Assembly: GCA_038530285.1 (NCBI GenBank)
Contig: JBCBCY010000011.1
Span: 62,001 to 126,000, forward strand
DNA: 64,000 nucleotides
Source: JASJAR01 sp038530285
GTDB taxonomy: Bacteria > Pseudomonadota > Alphaproteobacteria > Rhodobacterales > Rhodobacteraceae
Reading direction: 5' to 3'
Shown here: in pieces, positions 52,722 through 62,229 of the stretch
How the letters are laid out: every line of letters starts with the position of its first letter
How positions within the stretch are numbered: position 1 is the stretch's first letter
Position numbers and translations under genes: made by a program
Notes under the pieces: model-generated
Database searches by the model: none
What the model was told of the DNA's origin: nothing
The model's input: the letters and a program-made list of their open reading frames with translations, nothing else

Positions 52722-53984
52722 ATGCGTCGAGTTGTTGTGACAGGGCTGGGTATGGTCTCGCCCCTTGCATCGGGCGTTGAGGCAACGTGGGAGCGGCTCT
52801 TGGCGGGGCAATCGGGCGCGGGCACGATCCAGCGTTTTGATGCCAGCCATCTGACGACGAATTATGCCTGCGAAGTGCCGCGCGGCGATGGCACGGATGG
52901 GACGTTCAATCCTGACGATTGGATGGAGCCCAAAGAACAGCGCAAGGTCGATGATTTTATCCTGTACGGGATTGCGGCTGCCGATCAGGCGGTAAGCCAT
53001 TCCGGTTGGACCCCCAAGACCACAGAAGAGTTCGAACGCACCGGCGTGATGATTGGCTCTGGCATTGGCGGGCTGACGTCGATTGCCGACACGGCTGTGC
53101 TGATCAAGGAACGTGGGCCGCGGCGGGTGTCGCCGTTTTTCATCCCGTCCGCCCTGATCAATCTGGTGTCGGGCCAGGTGAGCATACGCTACGGGCTCAA
53201 AGGCCCCAACCACGCGGTGGTGACGGCCTGTTCGACCGGCGCCCATGCAATTGGCGACGCGGCCCGTTTGATCATGCTGGATGATGCCGATGTGATGGTT
53301 GCAGGTGGCGCCGAGGCGCCGATTTCCGAAATCGGGATTGCCGGGTTCAACGCCTGCCGTGCGCTGTCGACCAAGCGTGCCGATGCGCCCGAGACCGCGA
53401 GCCGGCCCTATGATGCCGACCGCGACGGGTTTGTGATGGGCGAGGGCGCAGGCGTCGTGGTCTTGGAAGAATACGAGCACGCAAAGGCGCGCGGGGCGAC
53501 GATTTATGCCGAGATTTTGGGCTACGGGTTGTCGGGCGATGCCTATCACATCACGGCCCCGTCCGAGGACGGCGAAGGCGGCGCGCGCGCGATGGCAGCC
53601 GCGATCAAGCGGGCCGGGATCACGCCGGGGGACATTGACTATATCAACGCCCATGGCACATCTACCATGGCCGACACGATTGAGTTGGGCGCGGTTGAGC
53701 GCTTGATGGGCGATGCAGCCGCCAAAGCGACGATGTCGTCGACAAAATCGTCCATCGGGCATCTTCTGGGGGCGGCTGGTGCGGTCGAGGCGATATTCTC
53801 AATCCTGGCGATCCGCGATCAGGTAGCCCCGCCGACGATCAACCTTGATACGCCCGACGTGGAAACGAAGTTCGATCTGGCGGCCAATGCGAAGTCTGAA
53901 CGCGAGATCAACATTGCCTTGTCGAACTCGTTTGGGTTTGGCGGGACCAATGCGTCGTTGGTGATGGGCAAGGTGGCGGGCTGA
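52722..53984 (+). CDS. fabF: 3-oxoacyl-ACP synthase II
   Basis: A 420-residue condensing enzyme from ATG 52722 (MRRVVVTGLGMVSP). The Cys-His-His triad is visible: TACSTGAHAIG (Cys), INAHGTSTMADTIE (His) and SSIGHLLGAAG (His). It extends acyl-ACP by two carbons. The frame is open 62 codons upstream but without a normal start. Its stop overlaps mltG by one base. Confidence 0.97.
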   Translation: MRRVVVTGLGMVSPLASGVEATWERLLAGQSGAGTIQRFDASHLTTNYACEVPRGDGTDGTFNPDDWMEPKEQRKVDDFILYGIAAADQAVSHSGWTPKTTEEFERTGVMIGSGIGGLTSIADTAVLIKERGPRRVSPFFIPSALINLVSGQVSIRYGLKGPNHAVVTACSTGAHAIGDAARLIMLDDADVMVAGGAEAPISEIGIAGFNACRALSTKRADAPETASRPYDADRDGFVMGEGAGVVVLEEYEHAKARGATIYAEILGYGLSGDAYHITAPSEDGEGGARAMAAAIKRAGITPGDIDYINAHGTSTMADTIELGAVERLMGDAAAKATMSSTKSSIGHLLGAAGAVEAIFSILAIRDQVAPPTINLDTPDVETKFDLAANAKSEREINIALSNSFGFGGTNASLVMGKVAG

Positions 53985-55135
53985 TGTGGCGCCATATCGC
54001 GGCAAACCTGTTTTCGGTCTTGATCGTCGCGCTGATTGCGCTGGCGGGGCTTATTGGCTGGGGGCAGTCGCAGTATTCCGGTGAGGGGCCCTTGGCAGAG
54101 CCGATCTGTCTTGAGGTGCGCCCGAGCCAGCGCTTGGCGAGTCTGAGCGGCGGTCTGGTGGAGCGCGGCGCTGTGAGCAACGCACGAATTTTCCGCCTTG
54201 GGGCGGAATACGCCGGTAAGGCAGATGATCTGAAAGCCGGGAGTTTTCTGGTGCCGGAGGCGGCGTCGATGTCTGAGATCGTCGATATCGTCACCCAGGG
54301 TGGGCGCAGCACCTGTGGCACCGAGGTGGTGTTTCGGGTGGGTGTGACCAACGAGGAAGTCCAGGTGCGCGAGTTGGACCCGGCGACCAACCGGTTTGAG
54401 ACCCGCACCGAGTTTGATCCTGATGATGGGGCAGATCCGATTTATGGCGAGGTGCGGGAGCGCGCCGATACCCGCTACCGGATTGCGCTGGCGGAAGGGG
54501 CCACCAGTTGGCAGATCGTCGAGGCGCTGAAAAAAGCGGATTTTCTGGACGGCGAGATCGAGGACATCCCAGCGGAGGGGTCGCTTGCGCCCGACAGTTA
54601 CGAGGTGCGTGCGGGGGACAGCCGGGCCGGGTTGCTGGCTGCGATGGCCGCCAAGCAGGAAACCCGGCTGGCCGAGGCCTGGGCCGAGCGGGTGGATGGT
54701 TTGCCGCTGGAGACGCCTGAGGAGGCGTTGATCCTTGCGTCGATCATAGAAAAGGAAACGGGACTGGCCGAAGAACGCCGCCAGGTGGCCAGCGTGTTCA
54801 TCAACCGGTTGAACGACGGGATGCGGCTGCAGACTGACCCCACGGTGATTTACGGGGTGACGGAAGGCCGGGCACCGCTGGGGCGGGGGTTGCGGCAAAG
54901 CGAGCTGCGCCGGGAGACGCCGTGGAACACCTATGTGATCAACGGGCTGCCGCCGACGCCGATTGCCAATCCGGGGCTGGCCAGCATTCAAGCGGCCCTT
55001 GATCCAGATACCACGCCGTTCATTTACTTTGTGGCCGATGGCACGGGTGGGCACGCTTTTGCGGTCACGCTTGATGAGCATAATGCCAATGTTGCGCGGT
55101 GGCGCGAGATCGAAGCGGAGCGGGCAAATCAATGA
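53984..55135 (+). CDS. mltG: Endolytic murein transglycosylase
   Basis: A 383-residue YceG/MltG protein with an N-terminal membrane segment (about residues 7-25). The catalytic Glu is in LILASIIEKETGL, followed by VASVFINRLNDGMRLQTDPTV and, near the end, NTYVINGLPPTPIANPG and a FVADGTGGHAF motif. It cuts nascent glycan strands in the periplasm. Its ATG overlaps the fabF stop. A terminator follows. Confidence 0.96.
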   Translation: MWRHIAANLFSVLIVALIALAGLIGWGQSQYSGEGPLAEPICLEVRPSQRLASLSGGLVERGAVSNARIFRLGAEYAGKADDLKAGSFLVPEAASMSEIVDIVTQGGRSTCGTEVVFRVGVTNEEVQVRELDPATNRFETRTEFDPDDGADPIYGEVRERADTRYRIALAEGATSWQIVEALKKADFLDGEIEDIPAEGSLAPDSYEVRAGDSRAGLLAAMAAKQETRLAEAWAERVDGLPLETPEEALILASIIEKETGLAEERRQVASVFINRLNDGMRLQTDPTVIYGVTEGRAPLGRGLRQSELRRETPWNTYVINGLPPTPIANPGLASIQAALDPDTTPFIYFVADGTGGHAFAVTLDEHNANVARWREIEAERANQ

Positions 55136-55236
55136 TTTGTTAACCGTTGCGTACGCTTAGCGTCCGCAACCGGAGATTTAGCGCTTGACTTACCGAACGC
55201 TCTAAAGTAGAAAGCGTGCAAGATGGATGAAATGGG

Positions 55237-55275
55237 CAAGCGGCTCGGGGTCTGACCCCCGTGGCCGCTTTTTTG
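55237..55275 (+). terminator. Terminator after mltG
   Basis: AAGCGGC(TCGGGGTC)TGA(CCCCCGT)GGCCGCTT followed by a T-run; a long two-part stem. Confidence 0.85.
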
Positions 55276-55326
55276 TTGCCCAGGTTTTCACATGACATTT
55301 TGGCAATCGACAGGTGCGAGCAAACA

Positions 55327-55671
55327 ATGGGTGCACACACGCCTTCGATCAATGAGCGCGATGCGGTCGCGACGCTGCGCCAGGCAATGCTGTCTGTGCG
55401 GGTGGCTGTCGACCTTTTTGAAGAACGGGTTGAAGAGGTATTGACCTTCGACGCGAGTGTCACGGATGCGCAAACCATGAAGGCGATCACCCGCCTGAAG
55501 GAGGCGTTCATCAAGTTGAGCAACGAAAGGCAGAATTTTGAAAAAGAGTTCTATGGCCGCACCGGCATTGGCGCAGTCGAGCCCTTCGACGCCAAGACCG
55601 CCCGAGCTGAGATCGGGAGCCTCCTTGATCGCATCCGCAAAGCCGGAGATCAGGGAAGCGTTTCTGAGTAA
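55327..55671 (+). CDS. GTA small-terminase-like protein (orfg1 homologue)
   Basis: A 114-residue helical protein. Its position directly before, and overlapping, the large-terminase reading frame, and its size, match gene 1 of the Rhodobacter-type gene transfer agent, which encodes a small terminase. The helix ITRLKEAFIKLSNERQNFEKEFYGRTGIG and the rest show no disruption. It may still be made although the GTA cluster is mostly lost. The ATG at 55327 lies after the mltG terminator, so it has its own promoter. Confidence 0.75.
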   Translation: MGAHTPSINERDAVATLRQAMLSVRVAVDLFEERVEEVLTFDASVTDAQTMKAITRLKEAFIKLSNERQNFEKEFYGRTGIGAVEPFDAKTARAEIGSLLDRIRKAGDQGSVSE

Positions 55672-58045
55672 GCTAAGTGACAATGCGCTGCGGGCGCTGC
55701 CGTTTCTGTTCGATTTTTGGGCGCATGAGCATCAATTGCCGCCCAGCGGCAATTGGCGGACCTGGATGATCCTGGGCGGGCGGGGCGCGGGAAAGACGCG
55801 GGCCGGGTCGGAATGGGTGCGCGCGATGGTCGAAGGCGAAACGGTCGCGGCGCCCGGAAAGGCGCGCCGGGTCGCTTTGGTGGGCGAGACCTTGGAGCAG
55901 GTGCGCAATGTGATGGTGTTCGGTGACAGCGGGATCATCGCGGCCTCGCCACCTGATCGGCGGCCCGTTTGGGAAGAGACGCGCCGCAAGCTGATTTGGG
56001 AAAACGGGGCTGAGGCGATGGCCTTTTCGGCCCATGACCCTGAACGTCTGCGCGGGCCGCAGTTTGATGCGGCCTGGTGCGACGAGGTCGGTTGTGCCGC
56101 GATCGACAAGGGCACCAACCAGCCGAACAAGTTTCTGGATCCAAAATCATCTGAAAGCGCGTTGCCCAAGTATTCAAATGGCGCGCGGGACGATCTGTTG
56201 CAGATGCAGTTTCTGCGGGCTGTGTTCGAGTATTGGGATGACCCGGAAAACAATCCCGAAGCGGTGCTGTACGACGGGCGTATGCTGGAGGCGAGCCGGT
56301 CGTTTATCTGGGCCTGGGACGCGCGGCCCTATCCGTTTTTTCCGGGCAATTCGGAGTTGTGGTCGGATGGTGGAAATTATGCGCGCGGGCATTGGCTGAA
56401 CGGACGGGTTGGGGCGCGGGCCTTGGCTTCCGTTGTGCGCGAGATATGTGCGCACGCTGGGGTGACGTCGGTAGAGACCACCGGGCTTTACGGCGCGGTC
56501 AAAGGCTATGGCACGGGTGGAGGCGAAACGGCGCGGGGAATTTTGCAGCCCCTGATGTTGGCCTACGGATTTGATGCGGTCGAACGCGACGGTGCGCTGG
56601 TCTTCAAGACACGCACGGGGCGTGAGGACCGTGCACTGGCCGAGCCCGATATCGTCCTGGGGTCCGAAGATGTGCCGACAATCAGCTTGGTGCGCGCGCC
56701 AGAAGCCGAAGTGAGTGGTCGGGTGCGGCTGACCTTTGTCGAGGCCGATGGCGACTATGAAACGCGCGCCGTCGAGGCCGGGTTTCCCGACGACAAGGCC
56801 TCAAGCGTGTCACAATCAGAGATGCCTTTGGTGCTGACACAGGCCGAAGGGCTGAAGATTGTTGAGCGGTGGCTGGCCGAGGCGCGGATTGCCCGCGATC
56901 AGGTGCAGCTGGAGCTGCCGCCTTCGTCTTATGGCGTGGGGGCGGGCGACGTGATCGCCCTTGATGAGGGCGGGGCGGTCGGCACGTTCCGGATTGACCG
57001 GGTTGATCAGGGCACGTCCCAGGCGATCGAGGCGGTTCGGGTTGAAAGCGAAACCTATGTGCCATCTGACGCTGTTGAGACGGATGTGGCGCCGCGGGTG
57101 TTCATCCCGGCCTTGCCGGTTGAGGCGGTGTTCCTTGATCTTCCATTGATCACCGGGGACGAGGCCGCACATGCTCCGGCAATTGCGGCCACAGCCAGCC
57201 CCTGGCCGGGCGACGTGGCGGTGTACCGGTCGGCTACGGGCAGTGATTACGTGCTCGATACCGTTCTGCCGGTGCAGGCGGGAATTGGTGTGACGGAAAA
57301 TGCGCTGCCGGTGGCGGTGTCCGGGCGGCTCGACCGGGGTGCGCCCTTGCGCGTCCGCCTGTCTCAGACCCTGCAATCGGTGTCTGAAGACCAGCTTTTG
57401 GCTGGGGCCAACCGTGCGGCCGTCGCGATGCCGGGCGGCGATGATTGGGAGGTGTTCCAGTTTCAGACTGCCACACTTGTGGATGATGACCTTTGGGATC
57501 TGTCGTTGCGGTTGCGCGGGCAGGTGGGCACGGATCATCTTGCCGCTGAGGAGCTTCCCGCCGGGGCGGTGTTTGTGCTGTTGAACGCCGCGGTCACGGA
57601 CAGCTCGCTGGCGAGCAACCAGCGGGGCGTTTCGCAAGTCTGGCGGGTTGGGCCAGCCAGCCGGGCGGTCACGGATCCTGCATTCACGCAAACCAATCGC
57701 GCCTTCGAAGGTGTCGGGCTGCGGCCCTTTGCGCCGGTTCATCTGCGCGGGTTGTCCGATGGCACGGGCGGTGTCGGCGTTTCATGGATCCGGCGGACCC
57801 GAATTGATGGCGACAGCTGGGCGGGGCTTGACGTGCCCCTGGGTGAGGCGCGCGAGCTCTATCTTCTGCGGGTCGTTCAATCGGGGTCGATCCTGCGGGA
57901 GGTGACCCTTTCGGCCGCGGAATTTGACTATACCGCCGCGTTGCGCAGTGCCGACGGCGTGGGTGCGACTTTTGATATCGAGGTGGCTCAGGTGTCCGAC
58001 AGGTTCGGCCCGGGCCCGTTCAGAAGGATCACATGGAATGACTGA
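55553..58045 (+). pseudogene. GTA remnant: large terminase fused to last tail protein
   Basis: An open frame of about 830 codons. Residues 1-178 match the start of the GTA large terminase (orfg2): LPFLFDFWAHEHQLPP, the Walker A motif GGRGAGKTRAGSEWVR (about 75-90) and LRGPQFDAAWCDE, the Walker B. Directly after this, GCAAIDKGTNQPNKFLDP and all that follows match the C-terminal part of the GTA host-specificity tail protein (orfg15). The genes between are missing. The frame is kept, so a chimera could be made, but neither half is complete: the terminase nuclease domain and the tail protein's N-terminal domains are absent. ATG 55553 has AAAAAGAG upstream; TTG 55538 and 55625 are alternatives. 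Confidence 0.85.
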
Positions 58046-58754
58046 TACTCCCCGTTTTGGGCTGCCGTTGGTGGCCCCGTCCCAGGCGCAAAAACATGTC
58101 ACGGTGAATGAGGCGCTGGGCCGGATCGATGTGCTGTCGCAGCTTGTGTTACAATCGGTGAGCGAGACCACACCGCCCGGGGCCCCGGTTGAAGGCAGCG
58201 CCTATATGGTCGCCCCCGGCGCGGTGAACGCCTGGGCGGGCGAAGATGGCCGTATCGCTCTGGTGCTGGGCGGTGGTTGGGTCTTTGTCGACGCTGTGAC
58301 CGGGATGCGGGCCTGGATCGTGGATGCTGCCCAGTTTGCGGTCTGGACCGGGTCGGCCTGGTCCGGCTTGGGACTGCCTGTCTCGGCGTCTGGGGCGGGG
58401 ATGAGTTTTCAAAGCGTTGAGATCGACCACAGCGTCGGTGCGGGTGCCACATCGACCACCGCGGCGTTCATTCCATCAGGCGCGTTGGTGTTTGCGGTGA
58501 CCGGCCGGGTTGTGGCGGACATCACCGGCGGGGCGACCAGTTTCGAGCTGGGCGTCGCGGGCCAGTCCGCGAACCGGTATGGGTCTGGCATTGGTGTCGC
58601 GACGGGGTCGTGGTTGCGTGGGGTGACATCCGCGCCGGTGGCCTATTACGCGGACACGGCCCTGACACTGACTGCTACGGGGGGAAGTTTTGCCGGCGGG
58701 AGTCTGCGCCTTGTGGCCCATCTGGCCGAATTCTCTTTGCCGGATGCGTCATGA
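58038..58754 (+). CDS. DUF2793 family protein of the GTA locus
   Basis: A 238-residue protein from ATG 58038, overlapping the end of the tail-gene remnant by 8 bases. The start RFGLPLVAPSQAQKHVTVNEAL and the AGEDGRIALVLGGGWVFVDA stretch are typical of DUF2793, often found directly after the last GTA gene. The C-terminal part is beta-rich, rich in Gly, Ala and Ser, like a surface or fibre domain. It looks intact. It probably contributed to binding of the particle to recipients. Confidence 0.8.
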   Translation: MTDTPRFGLPLVAPSQAQKHVTVNEALGRIDVLSQLVLQSVSETTPPGAPVEGSAYMVAPGAVNAWAGEDGRIALVLGGGWVFVDAVTGMRAWIVDAAQFAVWTGSAWSGLGLPVSASGAGMSFQSVEIDHSVGAGATSTTAAFIPSGALVFAVTGRVVADITGGATSFELGVAGQSANRYGSGIGVATGSWLRGVTSAPVAYYADTALTLTATGGSFAGGSLRLVAHLAEFSLPDAS

Positions 58755-59032
58755 TGGGGGCCGCAAGCCACGGCGATCTGATCACGGTTGCACGGCTTTT
58801 GCGGTCCAAACCGCCGCTGATGCGAGGCTGGGTGCTGACGCGTGTTATCGATGAGGCGCGCGCCGCAAGCCAATGGGTTTCCAAGACAAACACCTGTCAT
58901 CCCGTTTGGGGTGACGGGACATTGATGTCGGCCGCCCTGCGGCGCGGGCTACCGCCGCACTACGGGCTGGACGATCCTGAGTACGGTGCTTGCCTGGCCG
59001 AAGTGGCGCGTGAGATCGGCCGGCCTGACTGA
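58751..59032 (+). CDS. Small conserved protein of the GTA locus
   Basis: A 93-residue protein from ATG 58751 (a second ATG follows at once), overlapping the DUF2793 gene's stop. It is a helical protein with HPVWGDGTLMSAALRRGLPP and a C-terminal DPEYGACLAEVAREI. It is a regular neighbour of the GTA end and cysE in these bacteria (recalled family context). No function is known. Confidence 0.65.
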   Translation: MMGAASHGDLITVARLLRSKPPLMRGWVLTRVIDEARAASQWVSKTNTCHPVWGDGTLMSAALRRGLPPHYGLDDPEYGACLAEVAREIGRPD

Positions 59033-59157
59033 CGCGCCCCGGGTCCGCGTTGGCAACAGTGTTACGCCAGAACGCCGCCATTTCCGTGTTAGACCTTTCC
59101 AGCTTGGCCAAACCGGCCTATTTGCGGTACTACGAGCCGGGCGAAAGGGATAATTCC

Positions 59158-59973
59158 ATGGCTGAAACGCATATGAAGCTGTCCAAGGTCGACCCTGTCT
59201 GGTCACGGATTGTGCAAGAGGCCGAGCGGGCGATCGCAGATGAGCCGCTGTTGGGCGGGCTGATCCATTCCTCGCTATTGCATCACAAATCGCTTGAGCG
59301 GGCGTTGTCCTACCGGATTGCCCAGAAGCTCGCGTCTGGGGCGATGTCCGAGCAGCTGTTGCGCGAGGTTGTGGACCATGCCTATGCCGCGGCCCCGGAC
59401 CTTGGGATTGAGGCGCGCGCGGATATCGTTGCGGTCTATGAGCGGGACCCGGCGTGCCACCGGTTGATGCAGCCGGTATTGTACTTCAAAGGGTTTCAGG
59501 CGCTGCAGTCTTACCGCGTTGGACATTGGCTTTGGCAGAACGGCCGGGCTGATATGGCCTATTTCTTTCAGGCGCGGATTTCCGAAGCCTTTGGCGTCGA
59601 TATTCATCCCAATGCCAAGATCGGCAAGGGAATCATGATCGACCACGCCCATTCCATCGTCATCGGGGAAACGGCTGTGGTCGGTGACAATGTGTCGATG
59701 CTGCATTCTGTAACCCTGGGCGGGACCGGCAAGGAAGAAGAGGACCGCCATCCGAAAATCGGCAGTGGTGTGCTGATTGGGGCAGGCGCCCATGTGTTGG
59801 GCAATATCGCTGTAGGCGATTGCAGTCGTGTCGCGGCAGGGTCAGTCGTGCTTGAAGACGTGGCCCCAATGAAGACGGTCGCGGGCGTGCCAGCCAAGGT
59901 CGTGGGCGAGGCGGGGTGCACCCAGCCGTCCGTCACGATGGACCAGATCCTGGGAAGTCTCCCGCAATCCTGA
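59158..59973 (+). CDS. cysE: Serine O-acetyltransferase
   Basis: A 271-residue enzyme from ATG 59158 (the open frame from 59050 is longer without a site). The N-terminal helical domain has LLGGLIHSSLLHHKSLE, and the left-handed beta helix has the hexapeptide repeats with MIDHAHSIVIGETAVVGD and LHSVTLGGTG, the active site. It makes O-acetylserine, the acceptor for sulphide in cysteine synthesis; the cysK-like gene at 61102 encodes the next step. A terminator follows. Confidence 0.95.
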   Translation: MAETHMKLSKVDPVWSRIVQEAERAIADEPLLGGLIHSSLLHHKSLERALSYRIAQKLASGAMSEQLLREVVDHAYAAAPDLGIEARADIVAVYERDPACHRLMQPVLYFKGFQALQSYRVGHWLWQNGRADMAYFFQARISEAFGVDIHPNAKIGKGIMIDHAHSIVIGETAVVGDNVSMLHSVTLGGTGKEEEDRHPKIGSGVLIGAGAHVLGNIAVGDCSRVAAGSVVLEDVAPMKTVAGVPAKVVGEAGCTQPSVTMDQILGSLPQS

Positions 59974-59995
59974 TTGACCGATTTTGAGTATTTTG

Positions 59996-60026
59996 GACGG
60001 CGGCCCACAATTGGCCGCCGTTTTTT
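59996..60026 (+). terminator. Terminator after cysE
   Basis: ACGGCGGCC-CACAATT-GGCCGCCGT followed by TTTTT: a perfect nine-bp stem and T-run. It also sits between converging genes. Confidence 0.9.
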
Positions 60027-60044
60027 GTGTTTTAGGGCAATTGC

Positions 60045-60863
60045 TTACTTGGCGCGCTTCCGGCGCTTCATGAAGGCCAGACCGCCAAGGCCCGCCAGCA
60101 AGAGAGGCATGCCTGCTGGCAAGGGAACCGGCGCGAGATCCACGTCGATCGTGCCCAGAAGCGTGAAATTGCCTGGCACTGACCCGATTGTCCCACCGGT
60201 TGGGATACTGGTGCCAAAAAGATAATCCACGTTGCCCGCCAAAGCGATCACACCGTTTTCGGGTGTGCCGGAGCCCGGAGGCCCGCCGTTCACGGCAAAG
60301 GCCGCCCCGTCACCGCTGCCGTTTTCAAAGTTCACCTCGGTCCCGGCGTCCCAGATGTTGCCGCCGAAAATCGAGATCGACAACGGGCCGGTAAACTCAC
60401 CGGCCGCGTCAAAAATCCGATAGGCGAAGGGGTCGTCATTGCCGATAAATGCGTCATTGGACGGGATCACCATCGAAAAGAACGAAAAGTACTGGCTGGT
60501 GGCGGGATCAACGTGAACCGAGATTGTCGGCGCTTCGCCGGGGTCAATCACTGGCGCGCCGGGAAAACCACCCGGCGAGGTGATGACGCCGGTGGTGGCC
60601 CCAGCCGCTTCGGCCTCGGCCTGAAGGGCGCCGACCATGCCTTCTTCGGCAAGCGCTTCAAGTGCACCGCTGGCGGCAGAGCCCGCATCAAAGGCGTCAT
60701 AGCCATTGTGGAACACCGAAAGAACCGGTGTCAGGAACAAGCCGGCGCCGGTCTGTTCGTTTGTGAATGTCACCTCAAGCGTGGCTGCCTGTGCAGCGCC
60801 CGCCAGCGATCCAAAGGCAACGACAGCCCCCAGGCCAATCGCTTTCGATCGTTTGATAAACAT
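60045..60863 (-). CDS. Spondin-domain protein with VPLPA-CTERM sorting signal
   Basis: A 272-residue exported protein with a signal peptide (AIGLGAVVAFGSLAGAAQA). The mature part starts with VTFTNEQTGAGLFLTPVLSV, characteristic of bacterial spondin_N domains, and continues in a Gly/Asp-rich beta domain. The end is VPLPAGMPLLLAGLGGLAFM-KRRKR: the VPLPA-CTERM motif, a membrane helix and a basic tail. Such signals are cut and processed by exosortase-type enzymes, which anchor the protein to the outside or the matrix. No exosortase gene is in the window. Confidence 0.9.
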   Translation of the reverse strand: MFIKRSKAIGLGAVVAFGSLAGAAQAATLEVTFTNEQTGAGLFLTPVLSVFHNGYDAFDAGSAASGALEALAEEGMVGALQAEAEAAGATTGVITSPGGFPGAPVIDPGEAPTISVHVDPATSQYFSFFSMVIPSNDAFIGNDDPFAYRIFDAAGEFTGPLSISIFGGNIWDAGTEVNFENGSGDGAAFAVNGGPPGSGTPENGVIALAGNVDYLFGTSIPTGGTIGSVPGNFTLLGTIDVDLAPVPLPAGMPLLLAGLGGLAFMKRRKRAK

Positions 60864-61101
60864 CTTCTACCTCTCCTGTACCAAATTGCGCGACATGCGC
60901 AGGGGGAGGCTACGCCGCGCGGCAGCAAAGGGCGTTTCACCTTTGAACACGATCCGGGCACATATCCGTTAGCTCACGGCCAGATGCCGTCATCGTGTCT
61001 TGAACGTGAAACGCAATTCCGGCAGCCGCCCCGGACCTGGCCCTTGGACTTTTCGAAACTCCTGCTAGCCTGTGTGCAAGTGCACGAACAGGGAGGGTGT
61101 C

Positions 61102-62175
61102 ATGGGCATCAGGACAACGTCAGGGCGCGGACGGATATACGACAGTATTCTCGACACGGTGGGCGACACGCCGGTGGTGCGGATCAACCGGATCGCGCCG
61201 GACGGCATCACAGTTTACGTCAAGGCCGAAGCGTTCAACCCGCTGGCCAGTGTGAAAGACCGATTGGCGCTCAATATCATCGAGGCCGCCGAACGCTCGG
61301 GCGCATTGAAGCCTGGCCAAACCGTGGTCGAGGCGACATCGGGCAATACAGGCATCGGCCTGGCGATGGTTTGTGCGGCCAAAGGGTATCCGCTGGTCTG
61401 CATCATGGCCGACAGTTTCTCGGTCGAGCGGCGCAAGCTGATGCGCTTTCTGGGCGCGAAAGTGGTGCTGACGCCGCGCGCGCGCAAAGCCTACGGGATG
61501 ATGGAGAAGCTGCGCGAACTGGTGGCCGAACACGGCTGGTTCAATGCGGCTCAGTTTGAAACCGATGCCAATGCCGACATCCACGAACACACCACCGCGC
61601 GCGAAATCCTGGGCGATTTCGGGGATGCGCGGCCCGACTATTTCGTTACCGGCTACGGCACCGGGGGAACTTTCACCGGCGTGGGCCGGGTCCTTAAAAA
61701 GGAATGGCCCGACACCAAGATTATCCTGACCGAACCGGCCGATGCGGCCCTTGTCGCGTCTGGCATTCCCCAAGAGCGCGACGCGCAAAACCAGCCCACC
61801 GCGGGCCACCCGGCCTGGGCGCCGCACCCGATCCAGGGCTGGACGCCCGACATCATCCCCCATGTGTTGCAAGAAGGCCTGGACAAAGGGTTTTACGATG
61901 AACTCCTCCCCGTGACCGGCCCCGATGGCATTGCCTGGTCGAAACGCCTGGCCGCCGAAGAGGGGATCTTCACCGGCATCTCGGGCGGGTCGACCTTTGC
62001 CGTCGGCATGGAGGTCGCCAAGACCGCCCCTGCGGGATCATCGATGCTGATCATGCTGCCGGACACCGGCGAGCGCTATCTGTCGACGCCGCTTTTTGGA
62101 GATGTTGAAGAGGTGATGACCGAGGAGGAACGCGAAATCATGCGCTCGACCCCGGGGCTGCACTTCGAGGAATAA
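61102..62175 (+). CDS. PLP-dependent cysteine synthase family protein
   Basis: A 357-residue enzyme from ATG 61102, with GGGAGG upstream. It has the fold-type II signature NPLASVKDRLA with the PLP lysine, EATSGNTGIGLAMV, and GYGTGGTFTGVGR, binding the phosphate of PLP. It is most like cysteine synthase A (cysK). The C-terminal part (about 40 residues) is longer than in many CysK proteins. It makes cysteine from O-acetylserine and sulphide; cysE is 1.1 kb upstream on the same strand, separated by the spondin gene in the opposite direction. Confidence 0.9.
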   Translation: MGIRTTSGRGRIYDSILDTVGDTPVVRINRIAPDGITVYVKAEAFNPLASVKDRLALNIIEAAERSGALKPGQTVVEATSGNTGIGLAMVCAAKGYPLVCIMADSFSVERRKLMRFLGAKVVLTPRARKAYGMMEKLRELVAEHGWFNAAQFETDANADIHEHTTAREILGDFGDARPDYFVTGYGTGGTFTGVGRVLKKEWPDTKIILTEPADAALVASGIPQERDAQNQPTAGHPAWAPHPIQGWTPDIIPHVLQEGLDKGFYDELLPVTGPDGIAWSKRLAAEEGIFTGISGGSTFAVGMEVAKTAPAGSSMLIMLPDTGERYLSTPLFGDVEEVMTEEEREIMRSTPGLHFEE

Positions 62176-62181
62176 AACGAG

Positions 62182-62213
62182 AAGGGCCGCCCAAGTCAGG
62201 GCGGCCCTTTTGG
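62182..62213. terminator. Bidirectional terminator between converging genes
   Basis: AAGGGCCGCCC-AAGTCA-GGGCGGCCCTT: an eleven-bp perfect stem flanked by A and T runs, 6 bases after the cysteine synthase stop and 17 before the pdhC stop. Confidence 0.9.
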
Positions 62214-62229
62214 TTTTTGACGCGGTCGT

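Noticed and set aside
51573..53762. Extension of the PilZ gene to a 729-codon frame
   Set aside because: The extra 400 codons are antisense to fabF; a signal peptide directly after ATG 52556 marks the true start.
53819..55132. 437-codon minus-strand frame
   Set aside because: Antisense to fabF and mltG, no family resemblance, His/Arg/Pro-rich as shadows are.
55553..58045. Reading the fusion as a novel enzyme with an ATPase domain
   Set aside because: Both parts match known GTA genes, and the junction falls exactly in the Walker B region; a deletion explains it better.
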